Shown here piece after piece: positions 1-5,342 of a stretch of DNA of 5,342 nt (position 1 is the stretch's first letter; every line of letters begins with the position of its first letter). The notes below the pieces were generated by a model, which saw nothing but the letters and a program-made list of their open reading frames with translations, had not been told where the DNA came from and did not search any database. This DNA is from Chloroflexota bacterium (GTDB lineage Bacteria; Chloroflexota; Anaerolineae; Anaerolineales; Villigracilaceae), in assembly GCA_020217065.1 (NCBI GenBank), contig JAIWOB010000156.1:1-5342 (forward strand), written 5' to 3'. Made by a program: the position numbers and the translations under genes.

Positions 1-1440
1 AATAGTGCGCGCCAATTTCAGGATGCGGTGATACGCCCGCGCCGACAAATTCAACTGACTCATCGCCGCCCGCATCAGGCTCTGACCTTCATCCTGCAAC
101 TTGCAAAACTTTCTGATTTCGCCAATCCGCATATCCGCATTGCAAACAATATCCGCCGAATCGCCGAAACGTTGACGCTGAATCTCCCTCGCCGCCTGCA
201 CTCGCTTGCGGATTGTTTCGCTGCTCTCCCCAAGCCTGTCGTCGCTCAATTTTTCATAATCCACGCGGGGGACTTCGATATGGATGTCTATCCGGTCGAG
301 CATAGGACCAGAAATACGTTTTTGATATTTTGTAACGACCGCCGGCGCGCAGGAGCAGGGCTTGACAGGGTCTCCGTAGTAGCCGCACGGACAAGGATTC
401 ATCGCCGCCACCAATTGAAAATTTGCGGAGAAGGTCAACGCGCCTTTGGCGCGGCTGATGGTGACGACCTTATCTTCCATGGGCTGGCGCATGACTTCGA
501 GAACGCGCGCGCCGAATTCTGGAAATTCATCAAGGAAAAGAACGCCGCGATGAGCAAGGGAAATTTCGCCGGGCTTGGGAATGTTCCCGCCGCCGACGAG
601 TCCCGCGTGGCTGATGGTATGATGCGGCGCTCGAAACGGGCGATGACGAATGAGCGGAGTCCCCGCCGGGAGTTGGTCCGCCACCGAGTAGATGCGGGTA
701 ACGTCCAAAGATTCTTCAAGGCTCATCTCAGGCAGGATGCCCGGCAGGGCGCGGGCAAGCAACGTCTTGCCCGCGCCGGGACTTCCGACCATCAGCACGT
801 TATGCCCGCCAGCAGCCGCAACTTCGAGCGCGCGTTTGACGTGTTCCTGTCCTTTGACTTCGCTGAAATCTGTGGGGACGAAGAGCGGTTCGAGGGAATC
901 GTCTGAAGGAAGATATGGCTCGATGGCTTGCCGTCCAGCCAAATGGTTGTAAAGGTCGGCAAGCGTCTTAACCGGGATAATTTCCAGGTCTGGAATCAAA
1001 GCCGCTTCGGGCGCATCCGCTTCGGGAACGAACATCCGCTTGAAGCCGTTGGCGCGGGCGGCGGCAGCCATCGGCAACATGCCGCGCGTGTGACGAACAA
1101 TCCCGTCCAACGAAAGTTCGCCGACCACCAGCGCGCCTTCGATGGCTTCACGCGGAAGAAAACCCGCAAGGACGATGACGCCGAGCGCGATGGGTAAATC
1201 ATAAGCCGGTCCTTCCTTACGGACGGATGCGGGCGCGAGGTTGACCACAATGCGATGACGAGGGAAATGCAAGCCGGCGTTTTTAATGGCGGTCTGCACG
1301 CGCTCGCGGCTTTCCTGCACGGCGGTATCGGGCAAACCGACAATCGTCATGCCGGGCAGACCGTTGGCGTAATCCACTTCGACTTCGACGATGACTCCGT
1401 CAAGTCCCACTACGGCGCAGGAGTAGATGCGTGAGAGCAT
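1..1440 (-). CDS. comM: ComM/YifB family Mg-chelatase-like AAA+ ATPase (C-terminus cut by window edge)
   Basis: The 480 visible codons are open to the window edge. The family is usually about 500 residues, so roughly the last 25-30 are missing. Domains in order: an N-terminal ChlI/Lon-protease-like domain (about 20-142, with GLPDTAVQESRERV and NLAPASVRKEG), an AAA+ Mg-chelatase domain (about 190-395), and the start of the C-terminal helical domain (from about 403). Visible motifs are Walker A GSPGAGKT (219-226), FRAPHHTISHAGLVGGG (269-285), Walker B VLFLDE (300-305), sensor N348, a cysteine cluster C350/C352/C362/C364, an arginine-finger-like GPMLDRID (378-385) and SARAYHR (466-472). ComM in Vibrio and Haemophilus is a hexameric cytoplasmic helicase that promotes branch migration during natural transformation; that role here is inferred from the family. 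The ATG at 1440 is the first possible start, because an in-frame TAA lies at 1452-1450. No Shine-Dalgarno is visible. It is divergent from the gene at 1491. Confidence 0.95.
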   Translation of the reverse strand, partial: MLSRIYSCAVVGLDGVIVEVEVDYANGLPGMTIVGLPDTAVQESRERVQTAIKNAGLHFPRHRIVVNLAPASVRKEGPAYDLPIALGVIVLAGFLPREAIEGALVVGELSLDGIVRHTRGMLPMAAAARANGFKRMFVPEADAPEAALIPDLEIIPVKTLADLYNHLAGRQAIEPYLPSDDSLEPLFVPTDFSEVKGQEHVKRALEVAAAGGHNVLMVGSPGAGKTLLARALPGILPEMSLEESLDVTRIYSVADQLPAGTPLIRHRPFRAPHHTISHAGLVGGGNIPKPGEISLAHRGVLFLDEFPEFGARVLEVMRQPMEDKVVTISRAKGALTFSANFQLVAAMNPCPCGYYGDPVKPCSCAPAVVTKYQKRISGPMLDRIDIHIEVPRVDYEKLSDDRLGESSETIRKRVQAAREIQRQRFGDSADIVCNADMRIGEIRKFCKLQDEGQSLMRAAMSQLNLSARAYHRILKLARTI

Positions 1441-1446
1441 GGAGAT

Positions 1447-1452
1447 ATTTTA
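1447..1452 (-). promoter_or_regulatory. Putative -10 element of comM, leaderless type
   Basis: Read on the minus strand, TAAAAT is followed by six bases (ATCTCC) and then the comM ATG. With the usual distance from -10 to the transcription start, the mRNA would begin at or next to the ATG, so a leaderless transcript is inferred. A CTGACT sequence at 1477-1472, 19 bases upstream of the -10, is a weak -35 candidate. No GGAGG-like site precedes the ATG, which fits this reading. Confidence 0.45.
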
Positions 1453-1478
1453 CATGAGATTGGACGTTGTGAGTCAGA

Positions 1479-1484
1479 TATAAT
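1479..1484 (+). promoter_or_regulatory. Consensus -10 (TATAAT) of the membrane protein gene, leaderless type
   Basis: A perfect TATAAT ends six bases before the ATG at 1491. The predicted transcription start falls on or next to the start codon, so the mRNA probably has no 5' leader. No Shine-Dalgarno sequence is present. No convincing -35 is seen: TTGGAC at 1460-1465 is only 13 bases away. The geometry mirrors that of comM on the other strand. Confidence 0.55.
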
Positions 1485-1490
1485 GCCCGT

Positions 1491-2300
1491 ATGGAAAATC
1501 AAAAACGCCCCCTCTGGACTCGCGACTCGTCCGTTTTACTGGGCGGTTTTTTCGTCACCATCATCCTCATCGTCTACATCTGGCGTCCCCTTGCCGAGGA
1601 GGCGCTTTCGTATGTTGATTGGAGCGGTCCCTGGTGGCTTTACATGGATTGGCTGCTGCTCGGCATTTTCTTCTTCATGTCCATCGCCATCGTGGCGCGC
1701 GCCAACCTTAAAGTAGATTTGCCGATTGTATTTATCGGTCTCTGCGGCGGATTGGCAATCGAGTCCTGGGGCACGCAGACCAACCTCTGGCATTATTACA
1801 CCGCAGAACGTCCCCCGTTGTGGATTATCCCCGCCTGGCCGATTGCAAGTTTATCCATTGACCGAATCGCAAGAGTCCTAAACTCGACGGTTGAACAAGT
1901 CTGCAAACGATTTAATCCGACAATTCCACGCTCGCTGTTCTCCGCTCTCTATTGGCTGACCTTCATCCCTTTCCTGTTTCTGACGCTGGTCTTTGTTTTT
2001 CCAACCTTCGACAAGGCGTACACTTGGCTCTCGTTGACCTTGTGCGTCCTTCTCGTCTTCACCCCCACAGATTATCGTTTTGCCTTTCTGACTTTTATCG
2101 CCGGGGCGGGGTTGGGATATTTCCTTGAATTATGGGGGACTACGCGGGAATGCTGGACCTATTACACGCTTCAAAAGCCGCCGCTATTTGCGGTTCTCGC
2201 GCACGGCATGGCGGCTGTGGCTTTTTGGCGGACAGGGCTGCTGATGAATTTTTTTTGGGGAAGGATAAAAGGCGGAATAAGGCTGCCTAGTTTATCGTAA
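1491..2300 (+). CDS. Polytopic membrane protein of unknown function with internal duplication
   Basis: This 269-residue integral membrane protein is of a family I do not recognise. Hydrophobic segments lie at about 14-31, 48-69, 77-90, 109-121, 147-170, 177-192, 196-212 and 231-254, so six to eight membrane spans are likely. The striking feature is an internal repeat with a constant offset of 122 residues and no gap. E91, W93-G94-T95, W100, Y102-Y103-T104 and R107-P108-P109-L110 recur as E213, W215-G216-T217, W222, Y224-Y225-T226 and K229-P230-P231-L232. The charged and aromatic residues sit at a predicted membrane boundary and may form a symmetric site. The E..GT...W.Y...P pattern loosely recalls the carotenoid-biosynthesis CruF/DUF422 membrane proteins, but I would not assign that function. 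The ATG at 1491 is the only sensible start: an in-frame TGA lies at 1470-1472 and TATAAT sits just upstream. The gene appears monocistronic, with 229 bases to the next one. Confidence 0.88.
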   Translation: MENQKRPLWTRDSSVLLGGFFVTIILIVYIWRPLAEEALSYVDWSGPWWLYMDWLLLGIFFFMSIAIVARANLKVDLPIVFIGLCGGLAIESWGTQTNLWHYYTAERPPLWIIPAWPIASLSIDRIARVLNSTVEQVCKRFNPTIPRSLFSALYWLTFIPFLFLTLVFVFPTFDKAYTWLSLTLCVLLVFTPTDYRFAFLTFIAGAGLGYFLELWGTTRECWTYYTLQKPPLFAVLAHGMAAVAFWRTGLLMNFFWGRIKGGIRLPSLS

Positions 2301-2348
2301 GACGCCAGGAAGCGCCCTCCTATCTTGCAGCGACTCCAAAAATGTTTT

Positions 2349-2405
2349 AAGGGCGCGGCGATTCTTCGTCGCGCGCGCAGATTGACATAGCGGGAGCGCG
2401 CCCTT
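2349..2405. repeat. Nested inverted repeat (imperfect palindrome)
   Basis: The arms AAGGGCGCG (2349-2357) and CGCGCCCTT (2397-2405) are exact 9-base inverted copies. Inside them a second hairpin can form: 2353-2361 pairs with 2366-2374 around a TTCT loop, with one G-T pair. The two structures share bases 2353-2357, so they are mutually exclusive as RNA. No T-run follows on the plus strand, so this is not a standard intrinsic terminator. It may be a remnant of a dispersed palindromic repeat or a transcript-end structure. Confidence 0.5.
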
Positions 2406-2430
2406 GCGCATATCTTCGCAGTCAAGCCGC

Positions 2431-2455
2431 CGGGCTGCCGCATTGCCCCGTTTTT
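2431..2455 (+). terminator. Weak candidate intrinsic terminator
   Basis: CGGG (2431-2434) can pair with CCCG (2447-2450) and is followed directly by five Ts (2451-2455). The stem is short, at four pairs plus one across a bulge, so this is a marginal terminator for the gene ending at 2300. It is listed because nothing better lies downstream of that gene. Confidence 0.2.
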
Positions 2456-2469
2456 GTAATGCTGCGCGC

Positions 2470-2498
2470 TTGTGTATGGGGGGAATAAATGATATATT
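2470..2498 (+). promoter_or_regulatory. Sigma70-type promoter for the EEP-propeller operon
   Basis: TTGTGT (2470-2475) and TATATT (2493-2498) are separated by 17 bases, the optimal spacing for a housekeeping sigma factor. The predicted transcription start is near 2505, giving a leader of about 25 bases that contains the GGAGG ribosome binding site at 2521-2525. The surrounding AT-rich patch contrasts with the GC-rich sequence upstream. The hexamers are imperfect, so this is a prediction only. Confidence 0.5.
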
Positions 2499-2529
2499 GC
2501 GGACAAGAAATATCCAATTTGGAGGCGGC

Positions 2530-3621
2530 ATGAAAACATTTTTCACAAAACTGGCTCGGTGGGTCGGCGCGATTTTGCTCATCCTCATTCTGGCGTTGGG
2601 AGGTTTTCTGTGGCTGGGGAACTATCACCCCGCGCGGGTTGAAACGATGCAGGTGAGTTGTCCCGCGTCGTCTCCACAGTTGGAAGCGGGGCAGACGCTT
2701 AAAGTCCTGACGTGGAACGTGCAAACCATGTCGGGCAAGAACTACGTCTTTTGGAGCGACCTGCCTAACAACGACGGTCCCGACGAGAAACCCTCGCCCG
2801 AAGACATCACCGCGACGTTTGAAGAAACCGTGCGCGTGGTGAAAGACGAAGACCCCGATATTTTATTGATTCAAGAAATTGACGACGGCGCGGAACGCAC
2901 CTACTACGAAGACCAGCTCGCCCGCTTGAGCGCCATGCTGCCCGAATATCCCTGCGTCACCTCCGCCTTTGATTGGAAGTCCGCTTATGTGCCGCACCCG
3001 CGCATTCACGGCAGCGTCGGCTGGAAGGTTGCCATCCTGTCCAAGTATCAAATCAGCGCGGCGGAGCGGATTCAACTTTCCACCGCCGACAAAGGGTTTC
3101 TCGAAAATCAATTCAAAATCAAACCCGCCATTCTCAAAGCGATGATGCCCATGACAAACGGCGGCGAATTTGCGGCGCTGACTTTGCATTTGGATTTATA
3201 CGTCCCCGGCACGGACGCCAAAGACGTACAACTGGCGGAGATTGGCCAGGTTTTGAAAGAACTGGACGCGGCGAACATCCCCTGGGTGTTGGGCGGCGAC
3301 TTCAACCTGTTGCCCTATGACGACGCGGCATACGCCCGCCTGCAGCCCGCCCAGCAAAAATACTACAACCCCAAGAGCGAGCTCAAATTTCTCACCGACC
3401 GGTACGCGGTCATCCCCACGCTGGAAGAAACCAACGGCGCGGATTTTGCGAACTGGCTGACGCGCTGGCCCAACGACCCTTCCATCCCCGGACCCGACCG
3501 CACGCTGGATTACTTCTTCCTGCCAAACAATATCAACATCGGCGCGCATTATGTGAGGATGGAGGATACCCTGCATATTTCGGACCATCTTCCGGTTGTG
3601 GTTGAATTTCAAATTCCATAA
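2530..3621 (+). CDS. Membrane-anchored endonuclease/exonuclease/phosphatase (EEP) family protein
   Basis: This 363-residue protein has a basic N-terminus and one hydrophobic segment (about 11-30) without a clear cleavage site. It is probably a signal-anchor that places the catalytic domain outside the cytoplasmic membrane. The domain (about 56-361) carries the EEP superfamily motifs in order: TWNVQ with N63, LLIQEID with E116, TLHLD with H220, GGDFNLLP with D257 and N259, RTLDYFF with D327, and SDHLP with D352-H353. These are the metal-binding and catalytic residues of the DNase I/exonuclease III/sphingomyelinase fold, so an active Mg-dependent phosphodiesterase or phosphatase is expected. 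The substrate (nucleic acid, phospholipid or inositol phosphate) cannot be read from the sequence. The ATG at 2530 is chosen because GGAGG lies at 2521-2525 and the membrane anchor follows at once. An in-frame ATG at 2404 would lie upstream of the predicted promoter and lacks a ribosome binding site. It is probably co-transcribed with the propeller gene 60 bases downstream. Confidence 0.92.
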   Translation: MKTFFTKLARWVGAILLILILALGGFLWLGNYHPARVETMQVSCPASSPQLEAGQTLKVLTWNVQTMSGKNYVFWSDLPNNDGPDEKPSPEDITATFEETVRVVKDEDPDILLIQEIDDGAERTYYEDQLARLSAMLPEYPCVTSAFDWKSAYVPHPRIHGSVGWKVAILSKYQISAAERIQLSTADKGFLENQFKIKPAILKAMMPMTNGGEFAALTLHLDLYVPGTDAKDVQLAEIGQVLKELDAANIPWVLGGDFNLLPYDDAAYARLQPAQQKYYNPKSELKFLTDRYAVIPTLEETNGADFANWLTRWPNDPSIPGPDRTLDYFFLPNNINIGAHYVRMEDTLHISDHLPVVVEFQIP

Positions 3622-3670
3622 GCGTATTGAAGCGGAAGCGCGCAGCCGCGAATCATCCCCCATGCGTATC

Positions 3671-3677
3671 AAGGAGG
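3671..3677 (+). promoter_or_regulatory. Ribosome binding site that decides the propeller gene start
   Basis: AAGGAGG is a near-perfect Shine-Dalgarno sequence. Two consecutive in-frame ATGs follow, at 3679 and 3682. The first is only one base from the site, too close for normal initiation, while the second is four bases away. The EEP gene also uses GGAGG with a four-base spacer, so 3682 is preferred. Confidence 0.7.
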
Positions 3678-3681
3678 CATG

Positions 3682-5040
3682 ATGTTAAAAAAGGTCTTTC
3701 TCGCTCTGTTTGGTTTATTCATTGCAGCCCAGACTGCCGGCGTGTACGCATGGGGAAGTTACATGCGCTCGCAGACAAAGGCGGAGGTCATATCGGCGGA
3801 GGAGTATCCAGACAGCATTCTGGTGGATTCAACCGGGCAAATTTGGGTACAGCCTCGGCGCCCCGCTTATTCCGACGACCTGGTGTGGAAGGTTTATCGG
3901 GACGGCAAACTGGCGAAAACCATTGAGACGAAAAATGAGCCGAATTTTCCCGCCAAAATTGCGATGGACGCCCGGGGGAATTTGTTCGGCGTTTTGTCGC
4001 TTGGGCTTGGAAATGGGGGAATACGGGTGGTGTCTTATAACGGTTCAACCTGGAATCAGTTGACGGAACTCGCCAGCGAGAACAGGCTATTCATCAGCGC
4101 CTTTGCCGCAGGTTCGCAGGATGATATCTGGATTGGAGAAATCGGCCAACTGTTTCACTATAATGGCAGCGAATGGCAAACCTTTACGCCGGAAAACTCA
4201 TCTTTGCCGAACGCCTCCATCAACACAATCTTCATTGACAGCCGCAAGCGGGTATGGCTTGGCACGGGCTCCGGCGCGGCAATCTTTGAAAACGGAAAGA
4301 TTCAACTCCTGTCCAATTCCGCGCCCGCCGGATACATCTACTCCTTTGCCGAAGACAAGGATGGAACAATTTGGGCGGGCGGCGAAGAAGGCGTGTTTTC
4401 CTTCAACGGAACGCAATTCACCCGCTACGACAAAAATCTAAACGGCTCGAGGTTCTACAAAATTGCTGTGGATTCGTCCAACCGCGTGTGGGCGCTCTCC
4501 GCTGAGGGCGATTTATCGGTGATACACGGCGCAACAACCAAATACTTGTTTGAAGAACCCGGCAATTCGATTCAAGATATTGCGATAACAGCGGATGAAA
4601 AGATTTATCTCATGCGGACAAAGGATATTTCCACGCTCAAAGCCGATGTGCCGCTGGTCAATGCGGTTACGCTCAAATTCCTGTGGCTTTTGCACAACGG
4701 CGTTTTTGTATATCTCGGCATTTTTCTGGCGTTCCTCTGGATTGCGGTTGCCCTGAATTCATGGGGAGTCGGGCTTGGGCTGGCGCTGACGGGACTGATT
4801 TTCTGGGGCATCGAATCTTTCGCGCTTTTTGATATTAATGGCGTCCATCTTGGATACCTCAACCCCGGCTTTGCGCTCACCTTCTTTGCGTTTATCGGCG
4901 GTTTGGTCGGTTACTTTTTCAAGCGCCGCGGCGTAAAGTATGCCGATTCCATCGGCAGCGGAGTCGGCTGCCTCGGCGGGGCTATCCTGCTGGCGTGCCT
5001 CTATGCTGTGGTCTTGTTATTTCTCGTGTCGCGGGCATGA
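3682..5040 (+). CDS. Exported seven-repeat beta-propeller protein with C-terminal four-helix membrane domain
   Basis: The protein has 452 residues from the ATG at 3682 (453 if 3679 is used). A hydrophobic N-terminus (about 4-20) ending in VYA (21-23) resembles a signal peptide or anchor. Seven repeats follow, each with a (D/x)xxxx(I/V/L)(W/F/Y) core: around 46-57, 93-104, 140-153, 181-194, 220-233, 259-272 and 298-311. Late repeats are spaced 39 residues apart and early ones 41-47. Examples are DSRKRVWLGTG and DKDGTIWAGG. These resemble the propeller repeats of two-component sensors (Reg_prop type) and suggest a seven-bladed propeller. The C-terminus has about four membrane spans (338-357, 361-380, 395-413, 427-448). 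FKRRGVK at 413-419 between the last two is positively charged, which places it in the cytoplasm and the propeller outside. No histidine kinase, GGDEF or other output domain is present. Function is unknown; a sensor or scaffold at the cell surface is possible. It follows the EEP gene and ends just before a strong terminator. Confidence 0.9.
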   Translation: MLKKVFLALFGLFIAAQTAGVYAWGSYMRSQTKAEVISAEEYPDSILVDSTGQIWVQPRRPAYSDDLVWKVYRDGKLAKTIETKNEPNFPAKIAMDARGNLFGVLSLGLGNGGIRVVSYNGSTWNQLTELASENRLFISAFAAGSQDDIWIGEIGQLFHYNGSEWQTFTPENSSLPNASINTIFIDSRKRVWLGTGSGAAIFENGKIQLLSNSAPAGYIYSFAEDKDGTIWAGGEEGVFSFNGTQFTRYDKNLNGSRFYKIAVDSSNRVWALSAEGDLSVIHGATTKYLFEEPGNSIQDIAITADEKIYLMRTKDISTLKADVPLVNAVTLKFLWLLHNGVFVYLGIFLAFLWIAVALNSWGVGLGLALTGLIFWGIESFALFDINGVHLGYLNPGFALTFFAFIGGLVGYFFKRRGVKYADSIGSGVGCLGGAILLACLYAVVLLFLVSRA

Positions 5041-5061
5041 AGCAAATCGTCGCTTAAACGG

Positions 5062-5101
5062 CGTCCCGAAGGCTCGCAAACCTTCGGGACGTTGTTTTTT
5101 T
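5062..5101 (+). terminator. Strong rho-independent terminator
   Basis: A perfect 11-base-pair GC-rich stem (5062-5072 with 5081-5091) has an 8-base loop and is followed by TTGTTTTTTT (5092-5101). It lies 21 bases after the stop codon of the propeller gene and ends that transcript. On the opposite strand only a short TTT tract follows the stem, so it would work poorly for the convergent gene. Confidence 0.93.
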
Positions 5102-5109
5102 GGGATGTA

Positions 5110-5191
5110 ATTGCGAGGAGCGTTCGTTGCGACGAAGCAATCTCCTACACGACGAGGGGATTGCTTCGACCCGCTTCGCGGGTCTCGCAAT
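5110..5191. repeat. Compact palindromic intergenic repeat (MITE/REP-like)
   Basis: This 82-base element is bounded by an exact inverted pair, ATTGCGAG (5110-5117) and CTCGCAAT (5184-5191). Inside are three adjacent hairpins: TTCGT/ACGAA (5123-5136), a 14-pair stem with one G-T pair (5133-5146 with 5155-5168, loop of 8), and GACCCGC/GCGGGTC around TTC (5168-5184). The first two overlap by a few bases. No coding potential is evident. The GCAATC/GATTGC and GACCCGC-TTC-GCGGGTC pattern resembles short dispersed palindromes that recur in many bacterial genomes; that likeness is from memory. It sits between two convergent genes, 13 bases past the ettA-like stop codon, and could fold into a transcript-end structure. 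Confidence 0.75.
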
Positions 5192-5204
5192 GACGGAATG
5201 GGTC

Positions 5205-5342
5205 TTATCTCTTCAACGTTCTATACTTCACTCGATGCGGAGTCAAATCCTTGCCGAATTTTTCTTTCATCATCGCTTCGTAGTCCGACCAGTTGCCGAT
5301 GTACATCTTCGCCTGCGAGTCGCCTTCAAAGACGATGAGGTG
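5205..5342 (-). CDS. ettA: C-terminal fragment of EttA-type ABC-F ATPase
   Basis: Only the last 45 residues and the TAA stop (5207-5205) are inside the window; the rest lies beyond 5342. The visible tail includes HLIVFEGDSQAKMY, then GNWSDYE and finally PHRVKYRTLKR. This matches the conserved end of EttA (energy-dependent translational throttle protein A), where an EGDS segment after the second ABC domain is followed by a G-N/S-x-x-x-Y-E motif and a basic PxRxKY tail. EttA binds the ribosomal E site and adjusts translation to the ATP/ADP ratio in E. coli; transfer of that role here is by family. Both ABC cassettes are outside the window, so another ABC-F subgroup is possible. It is convergent with the propeller gene. 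Confidence 0.8.
   Translation of the reverse strand, partial: HLIVFEGDSQAKMYIGNWSDYEAMMKEKFGKDLTPHRVKYRTLKR

Larger units (their letters stand above)
2301..2469. other. Non-coding intergenic stretch with inverted repeats
   Basis: No convincing gene is present between the membrane protein and the EEP gene. Reading frames crossing it have no ribosome binding site and no recognisable product. It contains a GC-rich hairpin nested inside a longer inverted repeat (2349-2405) and a weak hairpin followed by five Ts (2431-2455). The downstream promoter begins at 2470. Confidence 0.7.

Noticed and set aside
28..906. Long plus-strand open frame (292 codons)
   Set aside because: It lies antisense to comM, whose motifs are complete and unambiguous. 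The translation is arginine/histidine-rich with no family likeness, typical of the mirror frame of a GC-rich gene.
1460..1465. TTGGAC as the -35 element for the gene at 1491
   Set aside because: The spacer to TATAAT is only 13 bases, too short for a normal sigma70 promoter.
2404..2529. 42-codon N-terminal extension of the EEP gene from an in-frame ATG at 2404
   Set aside because: It lacks a ribosome binding site, lies upstream of the predicted promoter, and would put a basic stretch before the signal-anchor. GGAGG directly precedes the ATG at 2530.
2171..2588. Overlapping minus-strand open frames of about 100-120 codons
   Set aside because: They overlap the ends of two well-supported plus-strand genes, lack ribosome binding sites and have low-complexity basic translations.
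3196..3672. Minus-strand open frame of 158 codons antisense to the EEP gene
   Set aside because: It mirrors the coding frame of the EEP domain, including its catalytic motifs, and has no recognisable features of its own.
5111..5338. Plus-strand open frame of 75 codons
   Set aside because: It begins in the palindromic repeat and runs antisense through the ettA-like C-terminus. The translation shows only repeat-derived sequence.
1..5342. CRISPR array, tRNA/rRNA gene, transposase, toxin-antitoxin or defence cassette
   Set aside because: No evenly spaced direct repeats, no cloverleaf or rRNA-like sequence, and none of the encoded proteins belongs to such a system.

Overview
This window reads as ordinary bacterial chromosome with moderately high GC. 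It contains two edge-truncated housekeeping genes and three complete, less familiar envelope genes. I suspect a member of the Chloroflexota (Anaerolineae-like). The basis is the general codon and GC style, envelope proteins without recognisable close families, and a GCAATC/GATTGC-rich palindromic repeat that I associate with such genomes. This assignment is inference and not secure.

Layout. Positions 1-1440 (minus) carry nearly all of a ComM/YifB-type Mg-chelatase-like AAA+ ATPase, cut at its C-terminus by the window edge. A 50-base divergent intergenic region (1441-1490) holds one -10-like hexamer for each direction, each ending exactly six bases before its ATG. This suggests that both flanking genes are transcribed as leaderless mRNAs. 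Positions 1491-2300 (plus) encode a polytopic membrane protein of unknown function with a clear gap-free internal duplication (offset 122 residues). Positions 2301-2529 are non-coding, with inverted repeats and a credible sigma70-type promoter at the 3' end. Positions 2530-3621 (plus) encode a membrane-anchored endonuclease/exonuclease/phosphatase (EEP) superfamily enzyme with all catalytic motifs. After 60 bases, 3682-5040 (plus) encodes an exported seven-repeat beta-propeller followed by four membrane segments. The two genes have the same type of ribosome binding site and are probably one operon. A strong intrinsic terminator (5062-5101) closes it. A compact palindromic repeat (5110-5191) follows, and then the C-terminus of a convergent EttA-type ABC-F protein (5205-5342, minus).

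How the genes work together. ComM (DNA branch migration in transformation and recombination) and EttA (translation factor) are unrelated neighbours. The EEP enzyme and the propeller protein both place their main domains outside the cytoplasmic membrane and are probably co-transcribed, so a shared envelope role is possible, but the substrate is unknown. I see no CRISPR, phage, transposase, toxin-antitoxin or defence system. The most interesting items are the duplicated membrane protein, the twin leaderless promoters, the propeller-membrane protein without an obvious output domain, and the palindromic repeat.
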